Part shown: in pieces, positions 1-7,814 of the stretch
Layout: the number at the start of each line of letters is the position of its first letter
Numbering within the stretch: position 1 is the first letter of the stretch
Virus record (IMG/VR): IMGVR_UViG_3300011114_000249
Span: 1 to 37,362 of that record
Origin: a virus
Direction: 5' to 3' (one strand)
Length of the DNA: 37,362 nucleotides
Position numbers and translations under genes: made by a program
The notes under the pieces: generated by a model
What the model saw: only the letters and a program-made list of their open reading frames with translations
What the model was told of the DNA's origin: nothing
The model's database searches: none

Positions 1-2311
1 CAATGTCACCATTTGCTTGGCTGTAAAAAGAACCTGAATAACCGCCACCACCCATTTGTATATTTTTAAAAACACTGTCCCAAGCACTCGGCGTAACTCC
101 CAGACCAAGGTTGCCGGAGGAGTCGAGACGCATCTTTTCAGAAAGAGATCCGCCACCCGTCCAAAACGAAAGATTGCTTGTACTACCCGTACCGCCAACT
201 ATCCTTGTATTTTGCGAAGAACTACCAGATGCTGTGAAATCTAAAATTGAAGAACCAGCCCCATATGTAGCTTGAATAGTAAATATAGAATTGCTGGTGT
301 TTGAAATTCTTGCATCACCAACTACATCCAATTTCTGTGCCGGAGAACTCGTCCCAATACCAACATTGCCAGCATTGTCAATACGCATCCGTTCTTGGAA
401 AGTGTTTGAGCCGGTGCCAAAACAAATGCCGTCGTATGCAGTAAGAAATAAAGCACCATTACGCCCAAAGCCACCGGGGTCAGATGCGTATATTTTTAAA
501 TTAGCTGTTGTTTCAAAACCCTGCCTAAAGGCTATTCCATAACCACTAAAAAACCCATCTACAACAATATTGCCGCCGGTAACATCTAGTCTTGAACTAG
601 GCGAAGTTGTCCCAATACCAAGGTTGCCGGAGGAGTTCAGGCGCATTCGTTCGGTGCCAGCCACGTTGAACACCAAAGGGCTACCATCAAACAGAAGCTG
701 CGAGTAGGCACTATTTGCGTTGTTGGTCGAAACAAGCCAAGCACCGCTACCTGCCGCTTGGGGGAACACATTAAAGCGGTCACCCGTGCCGTACACATAA
801 AAATCGCTGCGAATGCGGGTAGTTCCATTCACATCCAATGTTGCTCCCGGCGAACTCGTTCCAATACCAAGGTTGCCCGACGCATCCAGCGTCATTGCCT
901 GTGTGAAGCTGATTGTGTTTCCTGCTGTGCCGCCTGCAGCCGTGTTCCAAGAATGTGCGCCGTTTGTTTGACGATATGTACAGGAAGATGCCGATGCAAT
1001 GTATTTGAAATTGGTGCCGTCGTAATAGACGTTTGAGCCAAGGAACGCATTATCTTGCCCCGAAACGCCAGCGACGGAAGCGTTATTAATCTGCAACGCT
1101 TTGAACGTAGACCAAGAACTCGGCGTTACTCCTACACCAAGGTTGCCGGAGGAGTCAATTATTACCTGCGCTCCATTCCCCATCCGCACTGAAGAACCGT
1201 ACAGGGACAGAGGTAGGTAAGCACTTTCAGCGGTGTTTGTCGATTCAAAAAGAGCACCACTTGTTGCATCAACATAGGGGCGCAAGCGCAACCGGCCAGT
1301 TGTTGCTACCCATCGCTGTGCGACAACTGCATCAGCAACCGACACCTCTAGTTTTGTAGAAGGCGAACTAGTCCCAATGCCAAGACCTGTGGTGGTCAGG
1401 CGCATTTGTTCGGAGCCGGTAGCGTAAAACTGGATGTTGGCTGACGATGACGATGCGTTCAGGATCATGTCGCCGGGGCCGGAGTCAATTGGCCCAACAT
1501 ACGCGGTATTACCGGAGTTGATGCCGAGCATCCGAACAACAGTGCCACCCGAAGTTTTGCTGTACAAATATGTGGCGTTATTTTTTAGCGCAATATCACC
1601 AGCCACATCCAATTTATAAGAAGGCGAACTCGTCCCAATACCAAGGTTGCCGGAAGTGTCGAGCGTTGCCCTAAGTCCACCAGCCGTGTAAAACTGCATC
1701 GGAGTGGAACTGGAGTTGTAAAGCACCGCAGCGTATGCAGTGGAGCTAGGAAAAAATCCCCCTGCGGTGCTAGATTCGGTACCAATGTAAAAATCAGCGC
1801 CGGTGCTTTGAAAACGCGCAAAACTTTGAGAAGTGCTTGTGGTGTTGATAGGGTTTGCATTTACCGCAAACCGAGTAGCAGCAAAAGTCCCACCAAGCGT
1901 TAAAGCAGAACCATCAAACGTCAGCGCACTTCCCCCGGTGGCAACGCCAGAGCCGGTGTAGTAAAGAACCCCGTTAGTAGTGGTGCCGCCGCTGGCTTGG
2001 ACCAGAGTCCGGGCGGCTGATTGCGTGACAAATACGTCCTTCGTTCCCGCTGAGAACGTGACTAATGAGCCGCCGTTGCTCGATGCAAGGACAGTCGTTC
2101 GTGCTAGGTTTGCGCTGGTGGCGTCAAGAGTTCCATAGCCAACTTCCCACTCATTCGCGGTCTGGCTGGCAATGGTGTAGTAAGTGGTATTGCTGTTTCC
2201 AATACCAGACGCAAAGGTGCGAAACCCAAATACCGCCCCGGCTAAAGCTACTGCCCCTGTGCCGGTAGTGGTGGTAGTTTCCTTTACCCTATCAGCAACA
2301 ACAAAGGCCAT
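1..2311 (-). CDS. Tail fibre / receptor-binding protein, C-terminal part outside window
   Basis: The frame is open from the ATG at 2311 to the window edge, giving at least 770 codons with no stop. The N-terminus (MAFVVADRVKETTTTTGTG) resembles proteins I know from phage tail-fibre loci. After about residue 150 the protein is built from repeats around the motif GNLGIGTSSP, followed by LDV; seven variants are visible (for example GLGIGTSSP, GNVGIGTSSP, GNLGVGVTPSSW). Such repeats are typical of long trimeric phage fibres and adhesins, where host recognition lies towards the C-terminus. It starts 2 bases after the stop of the upstream gene with no clear Shine-Dalgarno, so translational coupling is likely. 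The missing C-terminus may hold a chaperone or auto-processing domain, but that cannot be seen. Confidence 0.85.
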   Translation of the reverse strand, partial: MAFVVADRVKETTTTTGTGAVALAGAVFGFRTFASGIGNSNTTYYTIASQTANEWEVGYGTLDATSANLARTTVLASSNGGSLVTFSAGTKDVFVTQSAARTLVQASGGTTTNGVLYYTGSGVATGGSALTFDGSALTLGGTFAATRFAVNANPINTTSTSQSFARFQSTGADFYIGTESSTAGGFFPSSTAYAAVLYNSSSTPMQFYTAGGLRATLDTSGNLGIGTSSPSYKLDVAGDIALKNNATYLYSKTSGGTVVRMLGINSGNTAYVGPIDSGPGDMILNASSSSANIQFYATGSEQMRLTTTGLGIGTSSPSTKLEVSVADAVVAQRWVATTGRLRLRPYVDATSGALFESTNTAESAYLPLSLYGSSVRMGNGAQVIIDSSGNLGVGVTPSSWSTFKALQINNASVAGVSGQDNAFLGSNVYYDGTNFKYIASASSCTYRQTNGAHSWNTAAGGTAGNTISFTQAMTLDASGNLGIGTSSPGATLDVNGTTRIRSDFYVYGTGDRFNVFPQAAGSGAWLVSTNNANSAYSQLLFDGSPLVFNVAGTERMRLNSSGNLGIGTTSPSSRLDVTGGNIVVDGFFSGYGIAFRQGFETTANLKIYASDPGGFGRNGALFLTAYDGICFGTGSNTFQERMRIDNAGNVGIGTSSPAQKLDVVGDARISNTSNSIFTIQATYGAGSSILDFTASGSSSQNTRIVGGTGSTSNLSFWTGGGSLSEKMRLDSSGNLGLGVTPSAWDSVFKNIQMGGGGYSGSFYSQANGDI

Positions 2312-2313
2312 AA

Positions 2314-2823
2314 TTAAGGAGTCGCCGTTAAGCTAAACGTGTAAGTTACGTTAAGAGTGTCGCCAGAGACAACGGTTCTGCTGCCGCCGGTAAAGTTAGA
2401 AGCAGAGAACAAAGTAACGGTTGGGTATGTTGAACCTGTCGCTGCGTCACACAAGAAAGCGCCAAGAACCGTACCGCCAGCGTTGATTGCAAACACGGCT
2501 ACGGATGCAGAATTAGTCGCCACAGACGGACTTGCAGCGGTTGCCGCCGCAAACGTGCAGGCTTTTCTGTTTCCACTATAGCTGGTGAATTCAGTCCAAG
2601 TATGCGTGGCAATCGTATCAGTTGCGACATACGTTCCAGTACCGCTGGTCAACCCAATGTACCAAGCGGTAATCTTAGTTGCACTGTTAGTAAGCCCGTT
2701 GCCCACCATGTACTGCAGACCATAGTTCATTACCAGATTGGGGTTCTTCTCTTCCCATTTCAGATTCCCGTCTTTGTCGTAGCAAATAACGTGAAACTCG
2801 CCACACGCAAATGCGTTTTCCAT
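2314..2823 (-). CDS. Virion-associated structural protein (tail/fibre region)
   Basis: This encodes 169 residues. The N-terminus (FHVICYDKDGNLKWEE, then NLVMNYGLQYMV) is a conserved phage pattern I recognise from genes next to tail fibres, but I know no named function. The rest is Ala/Thr/Ser-rich and beta-predicted, ending with a GDTLNVTYTFSL strand. It lies 9 bases after the preceding gene and 2 bases before the fibre gene, inside the leftward virion operon. A role as a minor tail, fibre-attachment or decoration protein is inferred from position and composition. Confidence 0.7.
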   Translation of the reverse strand: MENAFACGEFHVICYDKDGNLKWEEKNPNLVMNYGLQYMVGNGLTNSATKITAWYIGLTSGTGTYVATDTIATHTWTEFTSYSGNRKACTFAAATAASPSVATNSASVAVFAINAGGTVLGAFLCDAATGSTYPTVTLFSASNFTGGSRTVVSGDTLNVTYTFSLTATP

Positions 2824-2832
2824 GATTTAAAC

Positions 2833-3255
2833 CTAATTAGAAGACCGAATTAACGCATCTGCTGCGTTATTTGTAGGAAGCGTAATAGTAAAAGTATTAT
2901 TGGAAACTGTTTTATCAGCGCCAAAATCTAATACTGCAATTGATCGGTTAGCTTTACTAGAGTTGTATATCAACGCCGCACGTGCGGTAAACGAAGCAGA
3001 AGACCAGCTAGGGTTGGTAAAGCTGACGTACGCCGTGTATCCAGAAGAGTTAACCGTCACCCCGACAATCGTTGCACCCCCGGCAGTGTACCCCGTACCG
3101 ACAACTTCGTTCGATGTAGAGTACGCTGTCGTAGATTCATTTAGCGTAGCATCCCCAGTGTACAACGCTATTTTTAAAGTATCAGTCGTCAGGTTGTGGA
3201 TAGCCTGATACAACTCTACTTTAAAACTTGTTGTCTGGGTTTGGATAATCGCCAT
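2833..3255 (-). CDS. Virion structural protein, beta-rich
   Basis: This encodes 140 residues. The opening MAIIQTQTTSFKVELYQAIH and the central YTAYVSFTNPSW and ALIYNSSKANRSIAVLDFG segments match a small structural-protein family I have seen repeatedly near phage tail genes. The function is unnamed. There is no signal peptide or membrane segment, and the composition (Thr/Ser/Asn-rich, alternating hydrophobic) suggests an all-beta capsid or tail component. The start overlaps the upstream stop by one base, so translation is coupled. Confidence 0.7.
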   Translation of the reverse strand: MAIIQTQTTSFKVELYQAIHNLTTDTLKIALYTGDATLNESTTAYSTSNEVVGTGYTAGGATIVGVTVNSSGYTAYVSFTNPSWSSASFTARAALIYNSSKANRSIAVLDFGADKTVSNNTFTITLPTNNAADALIRSSN

Positions 3256-3905
3256 TAAATCACCTGCACGCGGGTCTGACCGCTGCGATACGTATCTTGA
3301 CGATCTTTACCATCACCCAGTTGTTTGAGCAGAATCAGAGCGTTGTCGTACATACCTTTGTACATTGCAACCAAATCTGGCTCGCCCTTCATAAACCGGA
3401 TGGCTTCAACCAACGCACCGTTGAGCAACGCTGAGTCAAAATTATCACCCAACCATGTAGTGTTCGCATCTACAATAGACTCAGGGTAATAGTAATAATG
3501 CAGCTCGACGTTATAAACCGCATCGGGGGTAGGCCCAAGGATGAACGACAGCTCCGTGACGAGGTCAGAGCGCGGACCAAAAATGGCGTAATGGGCAGGG
3601 GTGCCGGTATCCGTGGGGTTTGGATACGCCTCACGGATAAAGTTTACATCCTTATTAAGAAGGAAAGTGTAAGACCCACCCGTGGGGTAAACCGCCATGG
3701 AATACACGGATAAAAAATCAGTTGGACAAGACAGATACTGATTATTTAGCGTCGTTGTACCGGTCACGTTCTTCCGCAGATTTGGCAGTTGGACCGTGTT
3801 ATAGATCTTCTGCTCAGCCTGTCGGATGAACATGTTCATATCTGTCGTCTCGAAGGTGTTCTCCGTTATGTCAGATATGTACGTGACCAGTTCCGAGTAG
3901 TTCAT
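3255..3905 (-). CDS. Head-tail connector/neck-like protein
   Basis: This encodes 216 residues. The helical N-terminus (YSELVTYISDITENTFETTDMNMFIRQAEQKIYN) followed by a beta-rich middle (LSCPTDFLSVYSMAV, ELHYYYYPESI) and a helical C-terminus (AIRFMKGEPDLVAMYKGMYDNALILLKQL) is the pattern of phage adaptor or tail-tubular-A-like proteins that sit under the portal. The exact family is uncertain. It overlaps the upstream gene by 4 bases. The other connector candidate (4754-5464) has a similar layout, so the two may form successive rings of the neck. Confidence 0.65.
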   Translation of the reverse strand: MNYSELVTYISDITENTFETTDMNMFIRQAEQKIYNTVQLPNLRKNVTGTTTLNNQYLSCPTDFLSVYSMAVYPTGGSYTFLLNKDVNFIREAYPNPTDTGTPAHYAIFGPRSDLVTELSFILGPTPDAVYNVELHYYYYPESIVDANTTWLGDNFDSALLNGALVEAIRFMKGEPDLVAMYKGMYDNALILLKQLGDGKDRQDTYRSGQTRVQVI

Positions 3906-4171
3906 GCCATTGGACCCCGAGCCATCACGCCTTTAGTGGCAGCACCGGTACCGCGAATCTTGATGCCGGAGGTTTTAACCTTAGGGCCTTCACCCTGATC
4001 AATATTATTAACACTGATATTTAGATCATCAGTGGTCATTGACTGAGAGCTGTTGCCGTACCCACTATTACTTAAATCAACGCCTTTCTTGCCCGACATC
4101 GTATGTGGTGGCGCGTACGTTGACGCGGGGCCAACCTCCTTGCCGCCTCGTTTCATGCTGAACTTAGCCAT
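3902..4171 (-). CDS. Small basic virion-operon protein
   Basis: This encodes 89 residues. The chosen start is the ATG at 4171 (MAKFSMKRGGKEVGPAS), two bases after the upstream stop; the frame extends to 4243, but that extension lies inside the previous gene. The C-terminus IRGTGAATKGVMARGPMA is a motif I recognise from many small phage proteins in head-tail regions. The function is unknown. The protein is basic, rich in Gly and Ser and probably disordered. It belongs to a run of Gly/Lys-rich small proteins between the connector and membrane-protein genes. Confidence 0.65.
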   Translation of the reverse strand: MAKFSMKRGGKEVGPASTYAPPHTMSGKKGVDLSNSGYGNSSQSMTTDDLNISVNNIDQGEGPKVKTSGIKIRGTGAATKGVMARGPMA

Positions 4172-4172
4172 T

Positions 4173-4358
4173 TTATTTACCTTGGTTCTTAGCGCGAGAC
4201 ATATTGCGCCCAAGACGCATACGGTCGTCCGTCGTTGGACCACCTTTTTTGAGCTTCAAGGATGTGCCTTTGCCGCCCTTATGCTCTTGAGAATCATGTT
4301 GTTTAAACGCTTTTTTAATAAGCGATTTATCCTGTGCCAGATCTTCTTTGTCCACCAT
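4173..4358 (-). CDS. Small Lys/Gly-rich hypothetical protein
   Basis: This encodes 61 residues, very charged (KSLIKKAFKQHDSQEHKGGKG, then LKLKKGGPTTDDRMRLGRNMSRAKNQ). The segment with LKKGG, an acidic patch and RxRxGRNMSRA recurs in phage small proteins I have seen, without an assigned role. It lies 6 bases after the stop of the 129-residue zinc-ribbon gene. DNA binding or a packaged internal protein would suit the charge, but this is inference only. Confidence 0.6.
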   Translation of the reverse strand: MVDKEDLAQDKSLIKKAFKQHDSQEHKGGKGTSLKLKKGGPTTDDRMRLGRNMSRAKNQGK

Positions 4359-4364
4359 GGACTC

Positions 4365-4754
4365 CTATGATGTCGTGATCGTTACGGTACCAACGTATGT
4401 TGTTGCAACCAAGTAACTAGGCGTCAAAGGATCGACAAACCCTCTAGACCCACCAACCGGGTTCCAACCCCACTGAAAAATTCTACTACCTTCTGATAGA
4501 TATCCAGCAGCGTTTACACCAGACTGATAGTAGCTAAGATCTTTACGAGGTTCCCGTAGCGCCTGAGGGTCTTCAACCGGATACATACCGAGCTGTAGCT
4601 GCGGCTGATCGGGGGTCCAACACTGAGGGCAGACCTTAATATTTACCAGCTTTGTTTTAACTACTAGCTTCTTGAGATCCTTTAGCTTAAAACGAAATCC
4701 GCACAGGTCGCACTCCGCAATAGCTCGTTTGCCAGAAGCGAACCGATTACCCAT
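4365..4754 (-). CDS. Zinc-ribbon virion protein
   Basis: This encodes 129 residues. Two cysteine pairs near the N-terminus, CDLC (about residues 15-18) and CPQC (about 42-45), form a likely zinc ribbon. They are followed by LQLGMYPVEDPQALREPR, a conserved phage segment, and a Gly/Trp-rich stretch with FQWGWNPVGG. The function is unknown. Its place between two connector-like genes suggests a neck or portal-vertex component. It overlaps the upstream gene by one base. I recognise the family as conserved in phages but not by name. Confidence 0.7.
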   Translation of the reverse strand: MGNRFASGKRAIAECDLCGFRFKLKDLKKLVVKTKLVNIKVCPQCWTPDQPQLQLGMYPVEDPQALREPRKDLSYYQSGVNAAGYLSEGSRIFQWGWNPVGGSRGFVDPLTPSYLVATTYVGTVTITTS

Positions 4755-5464
4755 TAGCTGCTACCGATAAAATACTGCCGTGGTACAAACCGATCCGCCG
4801 CTTTTTCCCGATCTTCAGAAGCCGCCATCTGAAACTGATACTCGTACTCAGTCTTCAGCATGTCAAGCCGTTGCGCCCCCTCAGGGATCTTCATGGCTAC
4901 ATAATAAGCCAGCCCTGCGGTGAGGCAGGGGAGAAACCGGAAGTTCACGTCAGCGGTATTGACGCCCGTGTTGATATTGTCGATCCGACGCAGCCGCCAG
5001 TAGACAAAAATATAGTAAGGATTTAAAGCCGTACCTTGATCTGGCACCGGCCAGACGTTGATTGTTGGAGTGGCTTGTTTACGATCTATCCAAACTTGGA
5101 TGGGTCGCGCTTGGCTAAGTTTATTTGGAATAGTGGCGTACGTTGATACGCTGATCCGAGTGATAGTTAGATCCGCTTGGGTGGAAGAACTTCCCGACCC
5201 CGTACGGATCACGTGCTCCATCAGGTCTACCGTGTCTGACGGCAAGTTGTACGTCGCGGTCCCTTGCACAAGGTTGATAGTCCCTTGCTCGATAGTCCAC
5301 ATATTGATACCACGATTGGCCCACTCGGCCATCATGATATTGGCGCTGCGCCTAGCTGTCCGAAGATCGTAACCGGAACGCATCTCACGACCCGCACGTT
5401 CAAACGCTTCTTCAGCGAGTTCCGTGAAGTTCATGTCAAAATTAGCGACTCCGGATACTGCCAT
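4754..5464 (-). CDS. Head-tail adaptor (P22 gp4-like connector)
   Basis: This encodes 236 residues. The N-terminal helical part (ELAEEAFERAGREMRSGYDLRTARRSANIMMAEWANRGINMWTIEQG) followed by TYNLPSDTVDLMEHVIR and PIQVWIDRKQATPTINVWPVPD is typical of phage adaptor proteins that bind the portal and seal packaged DNA. The C-terminal helix (GAQRLDMLKTEYEYQFQMAASEDREKA) is also typical. It overlaps the next gene by one base. The assignment as a connector ring is good; the exact equivalence to P22 gp4 is tentative. Confidence 0.72.
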   Translation of the reverse strand: MAVSGVANFDMNFTELAEEAFERAGREMRSGYDLRTARRSANIMMAEWANRGINMWTIEQGTINLVQGTATYNLPSDTVDLMEHVIRTGSGSSSTQADLTITRISVSTYATIPNKLSQARPIQVWIDRKQATPTINVWPVPDQGTALNPYYIFVYWRLRRIDNINTGVNTADVNFRFLPCLTAGLAYYVAMKIPEGAQRLDMLKTEYEYQFQMAASEDREKAADRFVPRQYFIGSS

Positions 5465-5697
5465 TATCTGAACCTAGCTGTTTTCTTTGCTATTGACTTG
5501 GGCTGTGCTACAAACTGCTTACCCGCTTTCTTGCCTTCACGCTTGGCTTTGGTTGTTGCAGCGTACTCAGATGGACTCAAACTTTTAATTGCGTCCTCCG
5601 GCAAGTACCGTTCTCCGGTTTTACTCGACGGCTTACCACTCTTGGTGCGCCACTTCTGGTCGCCCCAATCCTTGAGGGATTGCTGCGGGGGTTTCAA
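5464..5697 (-). CDS. DUF5872-like protein, C-terminal half (split gene)
   Basis: This encodes 77 residues from a TTG at 5697 that overlaps the upstream TGA by 4 bases. The segments SLKDWGDQKWRTKSGKPSSK, TGERYLPEDAIKSLSPSEYA and QFVAQPKSIAKKTARFR match what I remember as the second half of a small basic protein (DUF5872-type) that is a single chain in some phages and giant viruses. The first half is the gene directly upstream (5694-5972). The absence of an ATG and a run of six G on the coding strand 13 nt before the upstream stop codon leave three options: reinitiation, a -1 frameshift, or an indel. The function is unknown; the charge suggests nucleic acid contact. Confidence 0.65.
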   Translation of the reverse strand: MKPPQQSLKDWGDQKWRTKSGKPSSKTGERYLPEDAIKSLSPSEYAATTKAKREGKKAGKQFVAQPKSIAKKTARFR

Positions 5698-5972
5698 TCC
5701 CGGTACCCCCCACCTGCTGCTTTATATTTTTTAGCAACAAGCTGAGCTTTGCGAGCGGACCACTGCCCTGCCCCAGTACCTTGGGTAGCTGCGGCTTTTA
5801 CCTGAGACACAATCCGTTTGCGCAGACTGGGTTTCGTGTAGTTGCCCGCTTCATTCACGTGTCCGCCTTCAGCGTACATAGCTACTTCGTTCGGATCATC
5901 CTTGCGGGTGATCTTCTTCTTTCCCGGCATTTTGGATGGGCTAATAGCGCCCATCCCTCGGCTTGCCATCAT
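5694..5972 (-). CDS. DUF5872-like protein, N-terminal half (split gene)
   Basis: This encodes 92 residues from the ATG at 5972 (MMASRGMGAISPSKMP), directly after the previous stop; the longer open frame to 6044 only shadows that gene. The segment NEAGNYTKPSLRKRIVSQVKAA, then GAGQWSARKAQLVAKKYKAAGGGY, is a conserved motif I associate with DUF5872-type small proteins. In fused relatives the chain continues into a QKSLKKW-like segment, which here begins the next gene (5464-5697) in the -1 frame. It is basic, with a YAEGG element like its neighbours. The function is unknown. Confidence 0.65.
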   Translation of the reverse strand: MMASRGMGAISPSKMPGKKKITRKDDPNEVAMYAEGGHVNEAGNYTKPSLRKRIVSQVKAAATQGTGAGQWSARKAQLVAKKYKAAGGGYRD

Positions 5973-5973
5973 A

Positions 5974-6312
5974 TCAGCACTTCCCGCCGCCAGCCATCTT
6001 AATTTGGGTGCCTTTGGTTCTGCCGCGCTGGGCGCAGCCGTCAATCGAGCCGCCTTTTTTGTAACCCTTTGACTCGGCCATTTCGTGCTTCATCATGGAC
6101 TTAGGAGCGCCCTTCTTTTTCATAAAGGCCATCTCTTTACCAACCATTGCTTTGGACTCGTTCATTTCACCACCCGATTTAAAAGTTTTACCCTTATCCG
6201 CTGCCGCAAAGTCTTTGCCTACTGACTGAGGAACTCCAACCTTTTTGGCAAATGAAGGCGAGTGGGCAATCGCCTCCATAAAATTATGCTGCTTTTTTGA
6301 AGTACTAGGCAT
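5974..6312 (-). CDS. Small basic KGG-motif protein
   Basis: This encodes 112 residues from the ATG at 6312, which overlaps the upstream stop in a TAATG junction. It opens MPSTSKKQHNFMEAIAHSPSFAKKVGVPQSVGKDF, a sequence pattern common in small phage proteins of this region. Lys/Gly elements follow (FKSGGEMNESK, KKKGAPKSMMKHEMAESKGYKKGG), with a tail containing DGCAQRGRTKG and a final Cys. The same GCAQRG tail element ends the upstream 500-residue protein. The function is unknown; it could be an internal head protein or a DNA-binding packaging accessory (inference). Confidence 0.65.
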   Translation of the reverse strand: MPSTSKKQHNFMEAIAHSPSFAKKVGVPQSVGKDFAAADKGKTFKSGGEMNESKAMVGKEMAFMKKKGAPKSMMKHEMAESKGYKKGGSIDGCAQRGRTKGTQIKMAGGGKC

Positions 6313-7814
6313 TACACCATCCTTCCTCTGGTTTTGCCACGCTGAGCGCAACCGTCCGCACGAGTAACCATACCACCTTTCTGGAAGGCTGGGATTTTGC
6401 CGCCTTTTTTGTTCTCGTACCTAGCAGGCAACCCGTCGTTGGAAAGGTCTTTTGCACGGTTGCGCTGTTTAGCCCGACCAGAGATGTATTCCTGCAAAAA
6501 ACCGGGTTCACGGTCTTTATCAGGTATTGATTCGCTGCGTTGCCGAGCACGGGTCTGTTTAGCGCGTTTACTTGCCGCTGCCATAGCATCAGAGGCTTGA
6601 CTTTGATTCGCACGATTCTGCTGAGCACGTTTGTTTGCCGCTGCCATAGCATCAGAGGCTTGACTTTGATTCGCACGATTCTGCTGAGCACGTTTGTTTG
6701 CCGCTGCCATAGCATCTTCAGCTTGGCTCTTGTTTGCGGCAGCGCGTTGCTCACGCTTCGTGGTTTCGGCGGCTTGCCGCGCCCCCGCTACAGCAGGAGA
6801 TTCAGTCGATATTCTTTTACGCGCCCTTTCCATCGCGGGAGTTTCACGCAACTCCGGTTTTTCCGCAGTGGATTTGGGCCTTGGCGGTCCTTTAAGGTCA
6901 GCTTCTTTAAGCCGATCAATCGCGGGTTTGTTAGAAACGGTATCCGGTTTAGCTTCGGGTATCTTACCGGTCCCCGCCCCTTCAACTTCAGGTGCAGATT
7001 TACCCGCTGCCCGGGCCAGACTCAAAGCACCGCGAGTCGCACTGCCTAAACCCCGCACGGCTGGAAGCCCCATTAACATCTGCCCAGCTTGCCTTGCAGC
7101 CAAATTAGAGTTATCAACTCTTTCGCCGGTGAATGGACCCTTCGTATCAGTACCCGGAATATCGCTTGGACTAGCGGAATAAGACCTGCTACCCCGCGAA
7201 GTACCCGCTTCCATATCCCGAGTATTTCCAGCGGAGCTAGTACCACGGATACCCCGAGTCATACCCGCTTCCCTATCCCGAGTATTTCCAGTAGAAACAG
7301 ATCTGGCTCTTGCGGGGTTTGGAGAAGTTTTTGCGGGTTTTGAAGAAGTCGATGTAAAGCTACTAGCACCTTCTCCATTTCCGAAATCTGGCCCGACGTT
7401 AGCGTCTCCGCTCTTTCCTTCGTCTTCCCGTTTTGCTATTTGAGCTTCAACACTAGGGCCAGCGGATTCAGAAGTAGAAGATGCTTTAGAACCAGAAGAT
7501 GCTCCAGAACCCATAGACCTGTTATTTGTGGCAGCGGCAGCGGGTCTGGATTCAGCGGCGACGGCGGGTTTAGATCCGGCAGTAGCAGGTTCGGATTTGG
7601 ATTCAGCGGTGGATTTTTCGTCGTCACCAAACCCAAAAAGACTTCGTAACTTACCTACGCCTTTTCTCAAACCTTCTTTTACATCTTCGGCGCTGTACTC
7701 AGGACCGTTCTGCTTCTCGCCGGTCAGCATCTCCAGCGTGCCGCCTTCGACGTAGCGCTTAATCTTGCCGCCGCTCTTAAACTTTAACTGTTTCCTGCCG
7801 GAGCTAGCCATCAT
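6312..7814 (-). CDS. Large low-complexity basic/disordered virion-operon protein
   Basis: This encodes 500 residues. It is mostly disordered: Ser/Ala/Gly-rich residues 65-260, a repeat of GNTRDxEAGxxRG near 170-205, then a helical charged region with almost three copies of a 21-residue unit (KRAQQNRANQSQASDAMAAA type; DNA repeats at 6574-6763). The start has FKSGGKIKRYVEGG and the C-terminus KKGGKIPAFQKGGMV and DGCAQRGKTRG, the same short motifs as the next gene. There is no enzymatic motif. A GAGG sits just before the tandem ATGs at 7814/7811. Size and position might suggest an internal virion or tape-measure-like role, but nothing proves it. Confidence 0.6.
   Translation of the reverse strand: MMASSGRKQLKFKSGGKIKRYVEGGTLEMLTGEKQNGPEYSAEDVKEGLRKGVGKLRSLFGFGDDEKSTAESKSEPATAGSKPAVAAESRPAAAATNNRSMGSGASSGSKASSTSESAGPSVEAQIAKREDEGKSGDANVGPDFGNGEGASSFTSTSSKPAKTSPNPARARSVSTGNTRDREAGMTRGIRGTSSAGNTRDMEAGTSRGSRSYSASPSDIPGTDTKGPFTGERVDNSNLAARQAGQMLMGLPAVRGLGSATRGALSLARAAGKSAPEVEGAGTGKIPEAKPDTVSNKPAIDRLKEADLKGPPRPKSTAEKPELRETPAMERARKRISTESPAVAGARQAAETTKREQRAAANKSQAEDAMAAANKRAQQNRANQSQASDAMAAANKRAQQNRANQSQASDAMAAASKRAKQTRARQRSESIPDKDREPGFLQEYISGRAKQRNRAKDLSNDGLPARYENKKGGKIPAFQKGGMVTRADGCAQRGKTRGRMV
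6574..6763 (-). repeat. 63-bp tandem repeat, about 3 copies, inside coding region
   Basis: The unit beginning GCCGCTGCCATAGCATC (plus strand) starts at 6574, 6637 and 6700, an exact 63-base period. The first two units are nearly identical; the third diverges after about 17 bases but keeps the spacing. The period is a multiple of three, so copies can be gained or lost without a frameshift. It encodes a helical Arg/Gln/Ala-rich unit. Confidence 0.9.

Noticed and set aside
6540-7049. Plus-strand frames of 160-170 codons in the 6.5-7.2 kb stretch
   Set aside because: They are antisense to the 500-residue low-complexity gene; its biased repeat composition keeps other frames open.
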